From Myxococcales bacterium (GTDB lineage Bacteria; Myxococcota_A; Polyangia; Polyangiales; Polyangiaceae): DNA of 64,000 nucleotides. Positions 33,785 through 41,918 of the stretch are shown here, piece after piece. Location: positions 930,001-994,000 of the forward strand of contig JADJCA010000002.1 in the NCBI GenBank assembly GCA_016703425.1, given 5' to 3'. The notes below the pieces were generated by a model. It was given only the letters and a program-made list of their open reading frames with translations, was not told the origin of the DNA and did not search any database. Each line of letters begins with the position of its first letter. The first letter of the stretch is position 1. Position numbers and translations under genes: made by a program.

Positions 33785-35248
33785 ATGTTCGCAAACGGTG
33801 ACGGGGTGCGAACCGTGATCGTGCGAAAGGCCTGCCGGAACACGCTCCTCGATGCCGCCTTCGGCGGCGAGGACGAGTATGCCGACACCTCCAACACAGA
33901 CACTTCGTACGCAGACGCTTCTTACACGGACACGTCGACGAACACTGGCTCGAACGAGATGGAGACGCTCAACGAGGCCTACACGGGCACCGAGAACTAC
34001 GGTGCGGCAGCCAACGAGATGGAGACGCTCAACACGGCGTACACCGGCACCGAGAACTACGGTGCGGCGGCCAACGAGATGGAGACGCTCAACACGGCGT
34101 ACACCGGCACCGAGAACTACGGTGCGGCGGCCAACGAGATGGAGACGCTCAACGCGGCGTACACCGGCACCGAGAACTACGGTGCGGCAGCCAACGAGAT
34201 GGAGACGCTCAACACGGCGTACACCGGCACCGAGAACTACGGTGCGGCGGCCAACGAGATGGAGACGCTCAACACGGCGTACACCGGCACCGAGAACTAC
34301 GGTGCGGCAGCCAACGAGATGGAGACGCTCAACGCGGCGTACACGGGCACCGGTGGGTGGGGCGTGCCCCAAGAGGGCGTCGTTCCGCCGAACGAAATGG
34401 AGACGCAAAACGCAGCGTTCACGCAACCTGGAACCGATCCGGTCACGGCGCCGGGCGTGATACCGCAAGAGGGTGTCGTTCCGCCGAACGAGATGGAGAC
34501 GCTGAACGACGCGTTCACGCAGCCTGGGACCGATCCGGTCACGGCGCCGGGCGTGATACCGCAAGAGGGCGTCGTTCCACCGAACGAGATGGAGACGCTG
34601 AACGAGGCGTTCCCCGGCGATCAGACGCGGGACCAGCCGGCCGCAGACACGCCGCCGGATCCGCTCGCAGACGTCAACCTCGCCCAGCACAACCTGAGCG
34701 AACAACAGCTCGCGACGTTGCGCGACCACCTGGCCGGGCGTCCCGTCGATGACGGCGCGCTCAACAACATTCCGAACAACGTGTGGGCGGACCTCGAGGC
34801 GCAGCGCCAAGGCGGCTCGCTCGAGCTCGCGGCCGATCGAACGCCGTCGCCCGCATTGCCTGGCTCGCCGTACCATCCCGATCAAGTGCAGCAGCGCGTG
34901 CTTCCGCCGTACGATCCGGTCCACGAGCGCGACGGGTACAAGGCCAACCCGAACAAGACACCCGAGCCGCCCGACGCTCGCCGGGTCTACGAGCAAGGGC
35001 GCGACCAAGGGCGACTCTTCCGCGCCAACACGGGCACCTATTTCGGTGTCGGCGACCGGGGCGAGATCTACCGCTACCAAACGTCGCAAAGTGGGCCAGA
35101 TGGCCAGATGCGAAGCCACTTCAACGGCGTGGTGCCGGTGAACCATCCGGACATTCCCAACGAGCTACGCCGTCAGATCGGAAATAGCGCGTTCCAAAGG
35201 GCGTTCCGATACGGCCTCGGCCGCGGCCCGGCTCGCGGCGCCGAGTGA
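33785..35248 (+). CDS. Tandem-repeat protein with toxin-like C-terminal module
   Basis: A 487-residue protein with no clear signal peptide. Residues 1-56 include a Thr/Ser/Asp-rich stretch (DTSYADASYTDTST). A repeat region follows with ten copies of NEMETLN or a close variant. Six copies form exact 20-residue units (NEMETLNTAYTGTENYGAAA), then longer units carry TAPGVIPQEGVVPP. The last 170 residues are non-repetitive; the end contains NKTPEPPDARRVYEQG, TYFGVGDRGEIYRYQ and MRSHFNGVVPVN. This short C-terminal part is reminiscent of modules at the ends of polymorphic toxins, but no catalytic motif can be named. Immunity-like genes lie 2 kb upstream. Confidence 0.8.
   Translation: MFANGDGVRTVIVRKACRNTLLDAAFGGEDEYADTSNTDTSYADASYTDTSTNTGSNEMETLNEAYTGTENYGAAANEMETLNTAYTGTENYGAAANEMETLNTAYTGTENYGAAANEMETLNAAYTGTENYGAAANEMETLNTAYTGTENYGAAANEMETLNTAYTGTENYGAAANEMETLNAAYTGTGGWGVPQEGVVPPNEMETQNAAFTQPGTDPVTAPGVIPQEGVVPPNEMETLNDAFTQPGTDPVTAPGVIPQEGVVPPNEMETLNEAFPGDQTRDQPAADTPPDPLADVNLAQHNLSEQQLATLRDHLAGRPVDDGALNNIPNNVWADLEAQRQGGSLELAADRTPSPALPGSPYHPDQVQQRVLPPYDPVHERDGYKANPNKTPEPPDARRVYEQGRDQGRLFRANTGTYFGVGDRGEIYRYQTSQSGPDGQMRSHFNGVVPVNHPDIPNELRRQIGNSAFQRAFRYGLGRGPARGAE
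33953..34582 (+). repeat. Coding tandem repeats, 60-bp units then 96-bp units
   Basis: Six 60-bp units start at 33953, 34013, 34073, 34133, 34193 and 34253 and differ at only a few positions. A 78-bp hybrid unit (34313) joins them to two 96-bp units (34391 and 34487). All units start with the codons for NEMET. Near-identity at silent sites indicates recent expansion or gene conversion. All unit lengths are multiples of three. Confidence 0.95.
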
Positions 35249-35283
35249 CCCGGACGCGGGTCAGTCTTCGCGCAGAGGTCGAC

Positions 35284-35310
35284 GGGTCGGGGCACGCCGA
35301 GTGCCGACCC
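35284..35310. terminator. Hairpin between convergent genes
   Basis: GGGTCGG pairs with CCGACCC and, after a 2-base bulge, CAC pairs with GTG around a 5-base loop. It lies in the 81-bp gap between the tandem-repeat gene and the convergent lipoprotein gene. No T-tract is present. Confidence 0.4.
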
Positions 35311-35329
35311 AACACGCCGCGCCGCAGCG

Positions 35330-36208
35330 TCACAAATCGGCGACGCGCGTCAGCTGGACCGTCGTCTCGCTCACGTCGAGCGCCCCCTGGCGATGATGAC
35401 GGATCTTCCACGAGCGCGGCCGTTCGCTCCGCTCGAAGGGCCCCACGACTTCGAGAGCATCCACCGGCTGGGAAGGCCGTTCTCCGTTGAGCTCGCCAAC
35501 GCCTCCAGCGCCCGTGACGATCACGTCGACGACGTCCTTGTGGCTCACGCTCCAGTCACCGAGGTGCCCATCGAGGAACGTGAGGCAATAGCCGTCGACG
35601 TACTGACGCGGCGCCTCGTGTTTCTGCCTCGCGGTGTCAACGAGCCGAGTCCTCTGTCGCTCGAAGGCGCCTTTGCAGCGACTCGCGTGCTCGACGCGGA
35701 CGCGCTGTTGGGCCTCGCCGCTGGGCCGCGTGATTCGGTAGACGCCCTCGGCAGGCACGAGAGCCATGGGCGTCGTGGCCGCATCCACGGTGATGACAAC
35801 GGGAGCGCTCGCGACGCCGTCGCTCTTGAGCATGACGCGGTAGGTGCCGGCGGCGAGTCCGTTCATGCGACCGAACTTCCAATCGATCGCCGGTGTGGTC
35901 CACGAGATGGGGCCCGCAGCGCGATACTCGCGGACAATGGGCACCGAGTAGCCGCTCGCCGTCGTGACGCGTAGCTCCTGTGCCGAGCCCATCACCGAGA
36001 GCACCACGTTCTGTTTGGAGGGCACCTTGAACTCGACGGCGCTCTCGTTGCCACGATCCACGTAGACCAGCTTGCGCTGTCCGAGCGTGACGGTATCGCC
36101 TCCGGTGACGAGCGCGCCCTCGTGGGTGGCGGCATCGTCGGTGGCGGCGTCCGCGGAGCAACCCATCACCATCAAAAGCGCGAAAATAAGCCTATTCTTC
36201 GTTCCCAT
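35330..36208 (-). CDS. Lipoprotein of unknown function
   Basis: A 292-residue predicted lipoprotein. ATG 36208 opens the leader MGTKNRLIFALLMVMGC, which ends in a lipobox. The N-terminal half of the mature protein is beta-rich (KLVYVDRGNESAVEFKVPS, then SWTTPAIDWKFG and AGTYRVMLKSDG), similar in feel to bacterial pre-peptidase or Ig-like envelope domains. The C-terminal half has conserved-looking Arg/Cys segments (HASRCKGAFERQR). No family is recognised. Confidence 0.7.
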   Translation of the reverse strand: MGTKNRLIFALLMVMGCSADAATDDAATHEGALVTGGDTVTLGQRKLVYVDRGNESAVEFKVPSKQNVVLSVMGSAQELRVTTASGYSVPIVREYRAAGPISWTTPAIDWKFGRMNGLAAGTYRVMLKSDGVASAPVVITVDAATTPMALVPAEGVYRITRPSGEAQQRVRVEHASRCKGAFERQRTRLVDTARQKHEAPRQYVDGYCLTFLDGHLGDWSVSHKDVVDVIVTGAGGVGELNGERPSQPVDALEVVGPFERSERPRSWKIRHHRQGALDVSETTVQLTRVADL

Positions 36209-36464
36209 GACGGACGTGGACGCACACCGCGTGCCCGCGCGAGCGTCGGGCCGCGCCCCCACGTGCGCTCCAACGCCAGCCCTTCCGCGGCGAACCAGAC
36301 CCCATAGCGCCGCCGCGCGCGCGGTTCACTCCTCGCATCGCGACCGCGGCGCGACGACGACGTCGTCGGGCCAAGGTGTCGTGGTGCCGCGTCGCGAGCG
36401 AAGGGGATCCACCTTCAGTGGTCCGCGGCGACGCGGCCGGTCTCGGACCAGCCCTAAGGCCGAA

Positions 36465-37502
36465 TCACTCGTCGGCGGGGTTCGCCAGCTTGCGCGAGAA
36501 GATCATCGCGTCTTTGCGCGCCGCGCCGACGGCCATGTGGCTCTGGAGCAGGCCCGTACGACGGAAGCCGTTGGCGACGAAGGCCGTCGCGAGGGTCACG
36601 TCGTCGCTCGGCACGAGCGAGAAGCAGCTCACGACGCCGTCGGCGATGAGCTTGGCCACGAGCGCCGCCAGCGCGGCGACGTAGATCGGCTTGTCGGCTT
36701 CGCCCTTGGGAGCCACAAGCAGCTCCACGAAGGCGTTGCCGAAGCACGACTGCGACTCCGTCGACACGACGAGCTCAAAGCCGCCGCGCGCCGTGAGGGA
36801 GAAGTAGCGGCGCTCGAAGTCGCGACCGAAGGGCTCGAAGGCTGTGAGCGCGCGGCCCGCCTTCACGGCGGCGGCGGCGGCCTTGCGCGCGTCAGCTTCG
36901 CTCAGCGACGCGATCTTGACGGGAACGTTCGCGCCCTTGCCAGCGAGCTCCTTGGCCCGCTTCTTCGCGACGACGAGCGTCTTCTCCGCGAGATCGTGGG
37001 CGCGCGTGTCGACGGGCCCCGTTTCGTCTTCGTCCTCGTCGTCGAGATCCGGCGGCGGCGGGGGCGCGAGGTCTAGGTCCGGCATCGCGAGACGCGCCAT
37101 CTCAAGGCGAGTCTTCTTCTTCGCGACGGCGATGCGAACCTCACTCGTCGTGGGCTCTGCCGGCGGCACGTAGGCCGAAGGCAAGCAGCCGAGCATGAAA
37201 GCATCGCTCCGCTTGTAAAAGCCGGGGATGTTGCCTTCCTTGATGAAGCCCAACTTCGCCCACGTCCCGACCTCGTCGCGCTCCACGAGCGTGTACATCT
37301 TCTCCACGCCTTCGCGCTTGGCGAGCGCATGGACGAACTTGCGCTTCGCCTCCGAAGGCCCCGCGCGGAAGTCGATCACGCGCATCGTCTTGGCGCGTCG
37401 ATTCACGAGCAGGCAAAGCGACACGGACTCGTTGGAGAAGAAGAGCTCGTCGACGGCCTTCTTCTCTTTTTCCTGCGCAGTAGCCCAAGCTTTTGCAACC
37501 AT
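36465..37502 (-). CDS. Protein with two GNAT acetyltransferase-like domains
   Basis: A 345-residue cytosolic protein. The N-terminal domain (residues 1-115) ends in a clear GNAT-type motif, VERDEVGTWAKLGFIKEGNIPGFYKRSDAF in pieces: WAKLGFIKEG and IPGFYKRSDA. A charged linker with APPPPPDLDDEDEDE follows. The C-terminal domain (about residues 215-345) ends similarly in DVTLATAFVANGFRRTGLL, also GNAT-like. The arrangement recalls putative beta-lysine acetyltransferases (AblB) and related duplicated enzymes. The substrate is unknown. ATG 37502 is preferred over upstream in-frame codons that would add a non-conserved Arg-rich stretch. Confidence 0.7.
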   Translation of the reverse strand: MVAKAWATAQEKEKKAVDELFFSNESVSLCLLVNRRAKTMRVIDFRAGPSEAKRKFVHALAKREGVEKMYTLVERDEVGTWAKLGFIKEGNIPGFYKRSDAFMLGCLPSAYVPPAEPTTSEVRIAVAKKKTRLEMARLAMPDLDLAPPPPPDLDDEDEDETGPVDTRAHDLAEKTLVVAKKRAKELAGKGANVPVKIASLSEADARKAAAAAVKAGRALTAFEPFGRDFERRYFSLTARGGFELVVSTESQSCFGNAFVELLVAPKGEADKPIYVAALAALVAKLIADGVVSCFSLVPSDDVTLATAFVANGFRRTGLLQSHMAVGAARKDAMIFSRKLANPADE

Positions 37503-37806
37503 GACACCCACCTCGATCCGAGTAAGATCGCGCCCCCCACGAGCGTCGAAAAGCTCTGCCCCACGCCCAAGCCGGGAGTGAGGATCCGATGGCGATCCCC
37601 TTTGCGTCGGGGGCGCCTTCGGAGGCGCACCTGCTTCCGCCACTCGCGTGGCGGATGCGATTGAACCCCGACCAAGGCCGGAGCCCTTAGTTAGGCAGGC
37701 GGTTACCATTCCCCGACGTGGCGGTCAACGAATCGGACCCCGGTTTTCGCTGCAAAAACACTTACATGTATGTGGTCAGACGACCCGTGGCGGGGTCCTG
37801 ACGGCG
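37503..37806. other. 304-bp intergenic region
   Basis: This lies between two minus-strand genes. No gene is recognised. The stretch 37738-37780 is markedly AT-richer than its surroundings, with GTTTTCGCTGCAAAAACAC and ACATGTATGT. It is the likely promoter region of the GNAT-domain gene at 36465-37502. Confidence 0.35.
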
Positions 37807-38730
37807 CTACTCGAGCGGAAGCTCGTCGGCCCGGACCCCCAGCCAATCGAGCGCCACGGCAAGCCGACTCAAAGGGACCGACACAAGCGTCGGCATACCA
37901 CCTGAAAGACCAATCATTTCAAGAAAGTTGAGCCCGCTATCGAAAGCCGCCGCGAGCGTGACGTTGTCGCCGTCGCGAAGGATGGCGACCTTCGCACGCT
38001 CCTGCCCCATGAGCAGCAGCTCGGTGCGATCGTAGTGGCCGTGTTCCGGCGTTGCGTCGACGAACGCGACGCGCAGCGAGGAGCGGCCCTCGACGATGCG
38101 GCCATCGACGACGCGGTACCGCGAGGCGATGCGCCGCGTCGCCGCTTCCCGCTCCCGAAGCTCTGACGCTGCCGCGTCGATGGGCTCCCACAGCGACGCG
38201 TCGGCGAGGCCCGTCGAGAGGTGGCGGACGACGAGCCCGTAGAGGGCCGTGTCGCGTGGTCGCGCGCGGAGGGCTCGATCGAAGCGCGTCCCGATAGGCC
38301 CCGGCTTTCCGATGCGCGTGTCGATGGCGCGCGCGTCGTCGTCGGCGCCGGCATACGGCTCTTCACCCCCGCGCATCCACTTCGCTGCGGCGCAGAGGCC
38401 GTCGAAATCTCCGTGGCAAACGATGGTGTCGACGAGCCCCACGCGCTGGACGAGCTCTTGCGTGATCATCTCGGGGCACGCGCCGTGTTCGGCCTTGGTG
38501 CACAGGACGAAACGCGGATCGCTCGCAAATTCCGCGTGCGCGACGTGGTCGTGGTGATCGACCCAGGCCGCAAGCCTCGCGCCGAGGCCGTCGATGAGCG
38601 GTCGCGTGATCTTTTCGAACCCTCCGCCGGACGCCTCGGAAGCGAAGGCGAGATCGAGGACCACGACGCGCCCCGCAAGGTCGCGCGCTTTCGGGAGCTT
38701 GCGAGGAGTCCCGAAGACGACGGTGGGCAC
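37807..38730 (-). CDS. DHH-family phosphoesterase-like protein
   Basis: A 307-residue protein with features of the DHH phosphoesterase superfamily: the signature AWVDHHDHVAH at about residue 57 and a second acidic motif, IVCHGDFDGLCAAAKW, at about residue 108. The N-terminal strand VVVLDLAFA would carry the first metal aspartate. The C-terminal part is compatible with the DHHA1-like domain (FDSGLNFLEMIGLSGG). DHH enzymes cleave nucleotide or polyphosphate bonds; the substrate here is unknown. GTG 38730 is chosen because the first core strand starts there; a longer frame runs to 38802. Confidence 0.65.
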   Translation of the reverse strand: MPTVVFGTPRKLPKARDLAGRVVVLDLAFASEASGGGFEKITRPLIDGLGARLAAWVDHHDHVAHAEFASDPRFVLCTKAEHGACPEMITQELVQRVGLVDTIVCHGDFDGLCAAAKWMRGGEEPYAGADDDARAIDTRIGKPGPIGTRFDRALRARPRDTALYGLVVRHLSTGLADASLWEPIDAAASELREREAATRRIASRYRVVDGRIVEGRSSLRVAFVDATPEHGHYDRTELLLMGQERAKVAILRDGDNVTLAAAFDSGLNFLEMIGLSGGMPTLVSVPLSRLAVALDWLGVRADELPLE

Positions 38731-39000
38731 GGGCGCGAGGGTACCGGCATTCGCTGCGCCCCCGCACGACGGAGTGACCCCGGGGCCAAAAATCGCCGAC
38801 ACCTACAGACAGCGCGTCGCTCGACCGGCGAGCGCGCCAGCGAAAACCCGGGCCCGGGGGCCCCGGTGGTCAGGAACGCTGACAAACGGATTTCAAGCGC
38901 GGTACTCTTCCCGTCCTTTCAGCACTCTGTGACTTGACGCCGTTTTTCACCGGCAGGTTCGTCCGACGGGATGAGCCGCTGACCGGGCCCCGTGGAGATC

Positions 39001-41847
39001 ATGGCCACCAAGGTTCTCGTCTTCGAGAGCGACAACGCGTTCGCGACCGAGCTCCGAAGCGAGCTCGGAAAGTTGGGATGTGCAACGACCATCGTCGACG
39101 ACGGCAACGTCGGACTGCAGGCGGCGGCGACGGAGCGACCCGACCTCATCCTTCTTTCCATCGAGCTGCCGCGCATGAACGGGTTCTCCGTCTGCAACAA
39201 GCTCAAGAAGGATCCCACGCTACGCGAGGTCCCGCTCATCATCATGTCGAGCGAGTCGAGCGAAGAGACCTTCGAGCAACACAAGAAGCTCCGCACACGC
39301 GCCGAAGACTACGTGCACAAGCCCATCGCCTTCGGCGAGCTCATGCGCCACATTCAGCCGTTCGTTCCGCTGACGGGCGGGGACGCGGGTGAGGGCGAGG
39401 GCGGCATCGTCGTCGACGACGAGGTGCAGATCGATGACTCGGTGGCGATGTCGAGGCCCCCGGCCGGCATCTCAGGGGCGCCGCGCGCCCTCAGCAATCA
39501 TCCGAGCCATCCCAGCTTGCGTGCCGTCGACGCGGAGGTCGACGCCTTCGCCGAGTCAGCCTTTGGTCGACTCACGGGGAGCGATCCTCCGGCGCCTCCA
39601 GTGCAACCCACGAGCGCGAGGCCCAGCGTAAAGCCCCCGCCAAGCGTGCACCCCGCGCCCATGGACGCCTACGCGACGGAGGAGCCGCCGCTGGCGCGTC
39701 CCCAGAGCGCGCGCCCCGTCTCGGCGCCGATCCCTGAAAGCGCCCGCCGTGACTCGGGCTCGCTCGCTGCGGCGCGGAGCGCCGAGCTGGAACACGCGGC
39801 GGAGCGCGAAAGCGCAAAGAGCGCCGAGCTCGCTCGCGAGGTGGAGCGACTGCGGCGCGACAACGAGCGCCTCTCGGGCGATCTCGACTCCATGAGCCGG
39901 AGCGTCGAGTCCGCGGGACGCGGGGCTCAGGAAGCGGAGGACAACGTCGGTCGCTTGCAGCGGGAGCTCGAAGAGCTGCGCGGAAAGCTCGCGACGGCAG
40001 GCAAGTCCGGCGGCGTGTCGGCGCGCGAGTTCCTAGAGCTCCGCGAGAACCTCAACCGCAAGGACAAGGAGATCCTTCAGCTCAAGGAGACCGTCAGCCG
40101 CCGCGACAAGGAGCTCATCGAGAGTCGCGATCGCACCCTCGGCCTCGAGCGCACCAAGCAAGAGGGCGACGACAAGATCCTGGCCGTGGAACGGCAGCTC
40201 GCCGACGTGCGCGAGAAGAACGAAGCCCTGGCCGCCGACCGCGAGCAGGCGAAGAAGATCACGGAGGAGACCCGCGCGAAGGTTCAGAAGCTCCACGGCG
40301 AGCTCGAGGGCAAGAGCCGCGAAATCGACGAGCTGCGCGCGCGCCACGCGGAAGAGATCGCGAGGAGCGAAGCCACGCTCGCCGACATCAAGAACGAGAT
40401 GGGCGAGTCGTGGGCCAAGCGCCTCGACGACGCGCGCGAAGAACACCGTCGCGAGCTCGACCTGGCCAAAGAAGAGCACGGCAAGGCCCTCGAACAGGCG
40501 ACCTTGCAGAAGCAGCGCGAAGCGGAGCGCGTCCAGCGCGACCACGAAGCGGCGCTGCGCGAAGAGACGCAGCGGGGTGCGCGCGAGCGCGAACGCGCAG
40601 TGGCGGAGCGCGAGGCGGAGCTTAGCGAGCAATACGCCACGGAGCTCGCGTCGCGCCAACAGGAGCACCAGGACGAGCTCGCCGCGGTACGGGCCGAGCA
40701 CGCGCGGCAACTCGATCAAGCGTCGACGACGCGTCAGGCGGACCTCCAGGCCGCCGAACGGGCCGCCGGGGATCGGCTGGCGGTCCGCGAGCGCGAGCTC
40801 GAGCGTCAACACACTGTGGCCATCGCGGCCATCACGGTGACGAAAGATCAGGAGCTCGCTCAAAAGGACCAGGCGCTGGCCGACGCCATCCGAGAGAAGG
40901 ACGCGATGCTGGTGGCCGTCGAGCGCGATCGCGATGAGCGCATCGCGTCGGTGCAGAGCGAGCGGGATCAGCAGATCGCGCGGCTCGAACGAGAGCGGGC
41001 CGAACAGATCCAAGCCATCGAACGCGATCGCGACACGCTCGTGGCGGCCCTCGAGCAAGACCGTGAGAGCACCGTCGCTGCCGTCGAGGCGGAGAAGAAT
41101 CGACACATCGCCGCCCTCGAGGCGGAGCGCGACCAGAAGGTCGCGGCGGCCGAGCGTGACCGCGACGAGAAGGTCGCCGCCGCCATCGCCGAGCGCGATC
41201 AGCGCGTGGGCGCCGTCGAACGCGAGCGCGACCAGCGCGTCGCGGACCTGGAGCGCATTCGCACGACGGAGCTCGCCGAGGCGGGACGCCAGCTCGAGGA
41301 GCGACTCGCGTCGCAGAAGGCGGAGCATGAAGGCGCGATGGCGAGCCTTCAGGCGAGCCACGGCGCCATGGTCGAGGAGCTCGAGAGCGATCGCGACGAA
41401 CGGCTCCTGCGAATGACGCGAGAGACCGACGAGCTTCGCGCCACGGCGACGAGTGGCCAGCAGCGAATCGCTTCGCTCGAGACGGAGGTGGCTCGAACAA
41501 CCGACGCTTTCGCCACGCTCGCCATTCAAAAGCGGGAAGCCGACACCCAGAACGCGGCGCGCATCACCGCCCTCGAGTCGGAGCTCGCCGCCGCCGCGCA
41601 GCGACAGGGTGACGTGGATCGCGAGCTCTTGGGCGCCCGCGAGCGCATCGCGACGCTCGAGAACGACCTCGGTGACGTCAAGACCGAGCTCGACGCGCTC
41701 AAGCGCCGCCTCAGCTTCGAAACGGGACGCGCGAACCGGGCCTTCGCGAAGTGGGAAGAGGATCGGGTCTCTCTCGATCGGGCAAAGGACGCGCTAGCCA
41801 TGGTGCTGGCGCAAATCGAAGACGCGGAAGCGCGCTCGATCGACTGA
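39001..41847 (+). CDS. FrzS-like protein: pseudo-receiver domain plus long coiled coil
   Basis: A 948-residue protein. The N-terminal receiver-like domain (residues 1-125) begins TKVLVFESDNAFATELRS. The site that should hold the phospho-accepting aspartate reads LILLSIELPRMNG, with Ser instead of Asp, so it is probably not phosphorylated there. A Pro-rich linker follows, then a continuous coiled coil of about 690 residues rich in Glu, Arg, Ala and Leu, with a repeated AAVERDRDEKVAA-type segment near residues 640-750. This architecture, and residues such as HKKLRTRAEDYVHKPI, match FrzS, a polar motility regulator of Myxococcus. Orthology is unproven. Confidence 0.8.
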   Translation: MATKVLVFESDNAFATELRSELGKLGCATTIVDDGNVGLQAAATERPDLILLSIELPRMNGFSVCNKLKKDPTLREVPLIIMSSESSEETFEQHKKLRTRAEDYVHKPIAFGELMRHIQPFVPLTGGDAGEGEGGIVVDDEVQIDDSVAMSRPPAGISGAPRALSNHPSHPSLRAVDAEVDAFAESAFGRLTGSDPPAPPVQPTSARPSVKPPPSVHPAPMDAYATEEPPLARPQSARPVSAPIPESARRDSGSLAAARSAELEHAAERESAKSAELAREVERLRRDNERLSGDLDSMSRSVESAGRGAQEAEDNVGRLQRELEELRGKLATAGKSGGVSAREFLELRENLNRKDKEILQLKETVSRRDKELIESRDRTLGLERTKQEGDDKILAVERQLADVREKNEALAADREQAKKITEETRAKVQKLHGELEGKSREIDELRARHAEEIARSEATLADIKNEMGESWAKRLDDAREEHRRELDLAKEEHGKALEQATLQKQREAERVQRDHEAALREETQRGARERERAVAEREAELSEQYATELASRQQEHQDELAAVRAEHARQLDQASTTRQADLQAAERAAGDRLAVRERELERQHTVAIAAITVTKDQELAQKDQALADAIREKDAMLVAVERDRDERIASVQSERDQQIARLERERAEQIQAIERDRDTLVAALEQDRESTVAAVEAEKNRHIAALEAERDQKVAAAERDRDEKVAAAIAERDQRVGAVERERDQRVADLERIRTTELAEAGRQLEERLASQKAEHEGAMASLQASHGAMVEELESDRDERLLRMTRETDELRATATSGQQRIASLETEVARTTDAFATLAIQKREADTQNAARITALESELAAAAQRQGDVDRELLGARERIATLENDLGDVKTELDALKRRLSFETGRANRAFAKWEEDRVSLDRAKDALAMVLAQIEDAEARSID

Positions 41848-41918
41848 CGCTGTCTGCGGAGAAGCGCGCGTGGCGCCGGCCGCGGCCCACGCCGATGGGC
41901 GCTGAGTCATAGCCAGGG

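Noticed and set aside
33953..34582. CRISPR array
   Set aside because: The repeats are contiguous 60/96-bp coding units with no spacers and stay in frame within a protein.
40033..41529. Long open frame on the minus strand opposite the FrzS-like coiled coil
   Set aside because: It mirrors the Glu/Arg repeat of the coiled coil, has Leu/Arg-rich low-complexity sequence and no domain; the plus-strand protein is clearly real.
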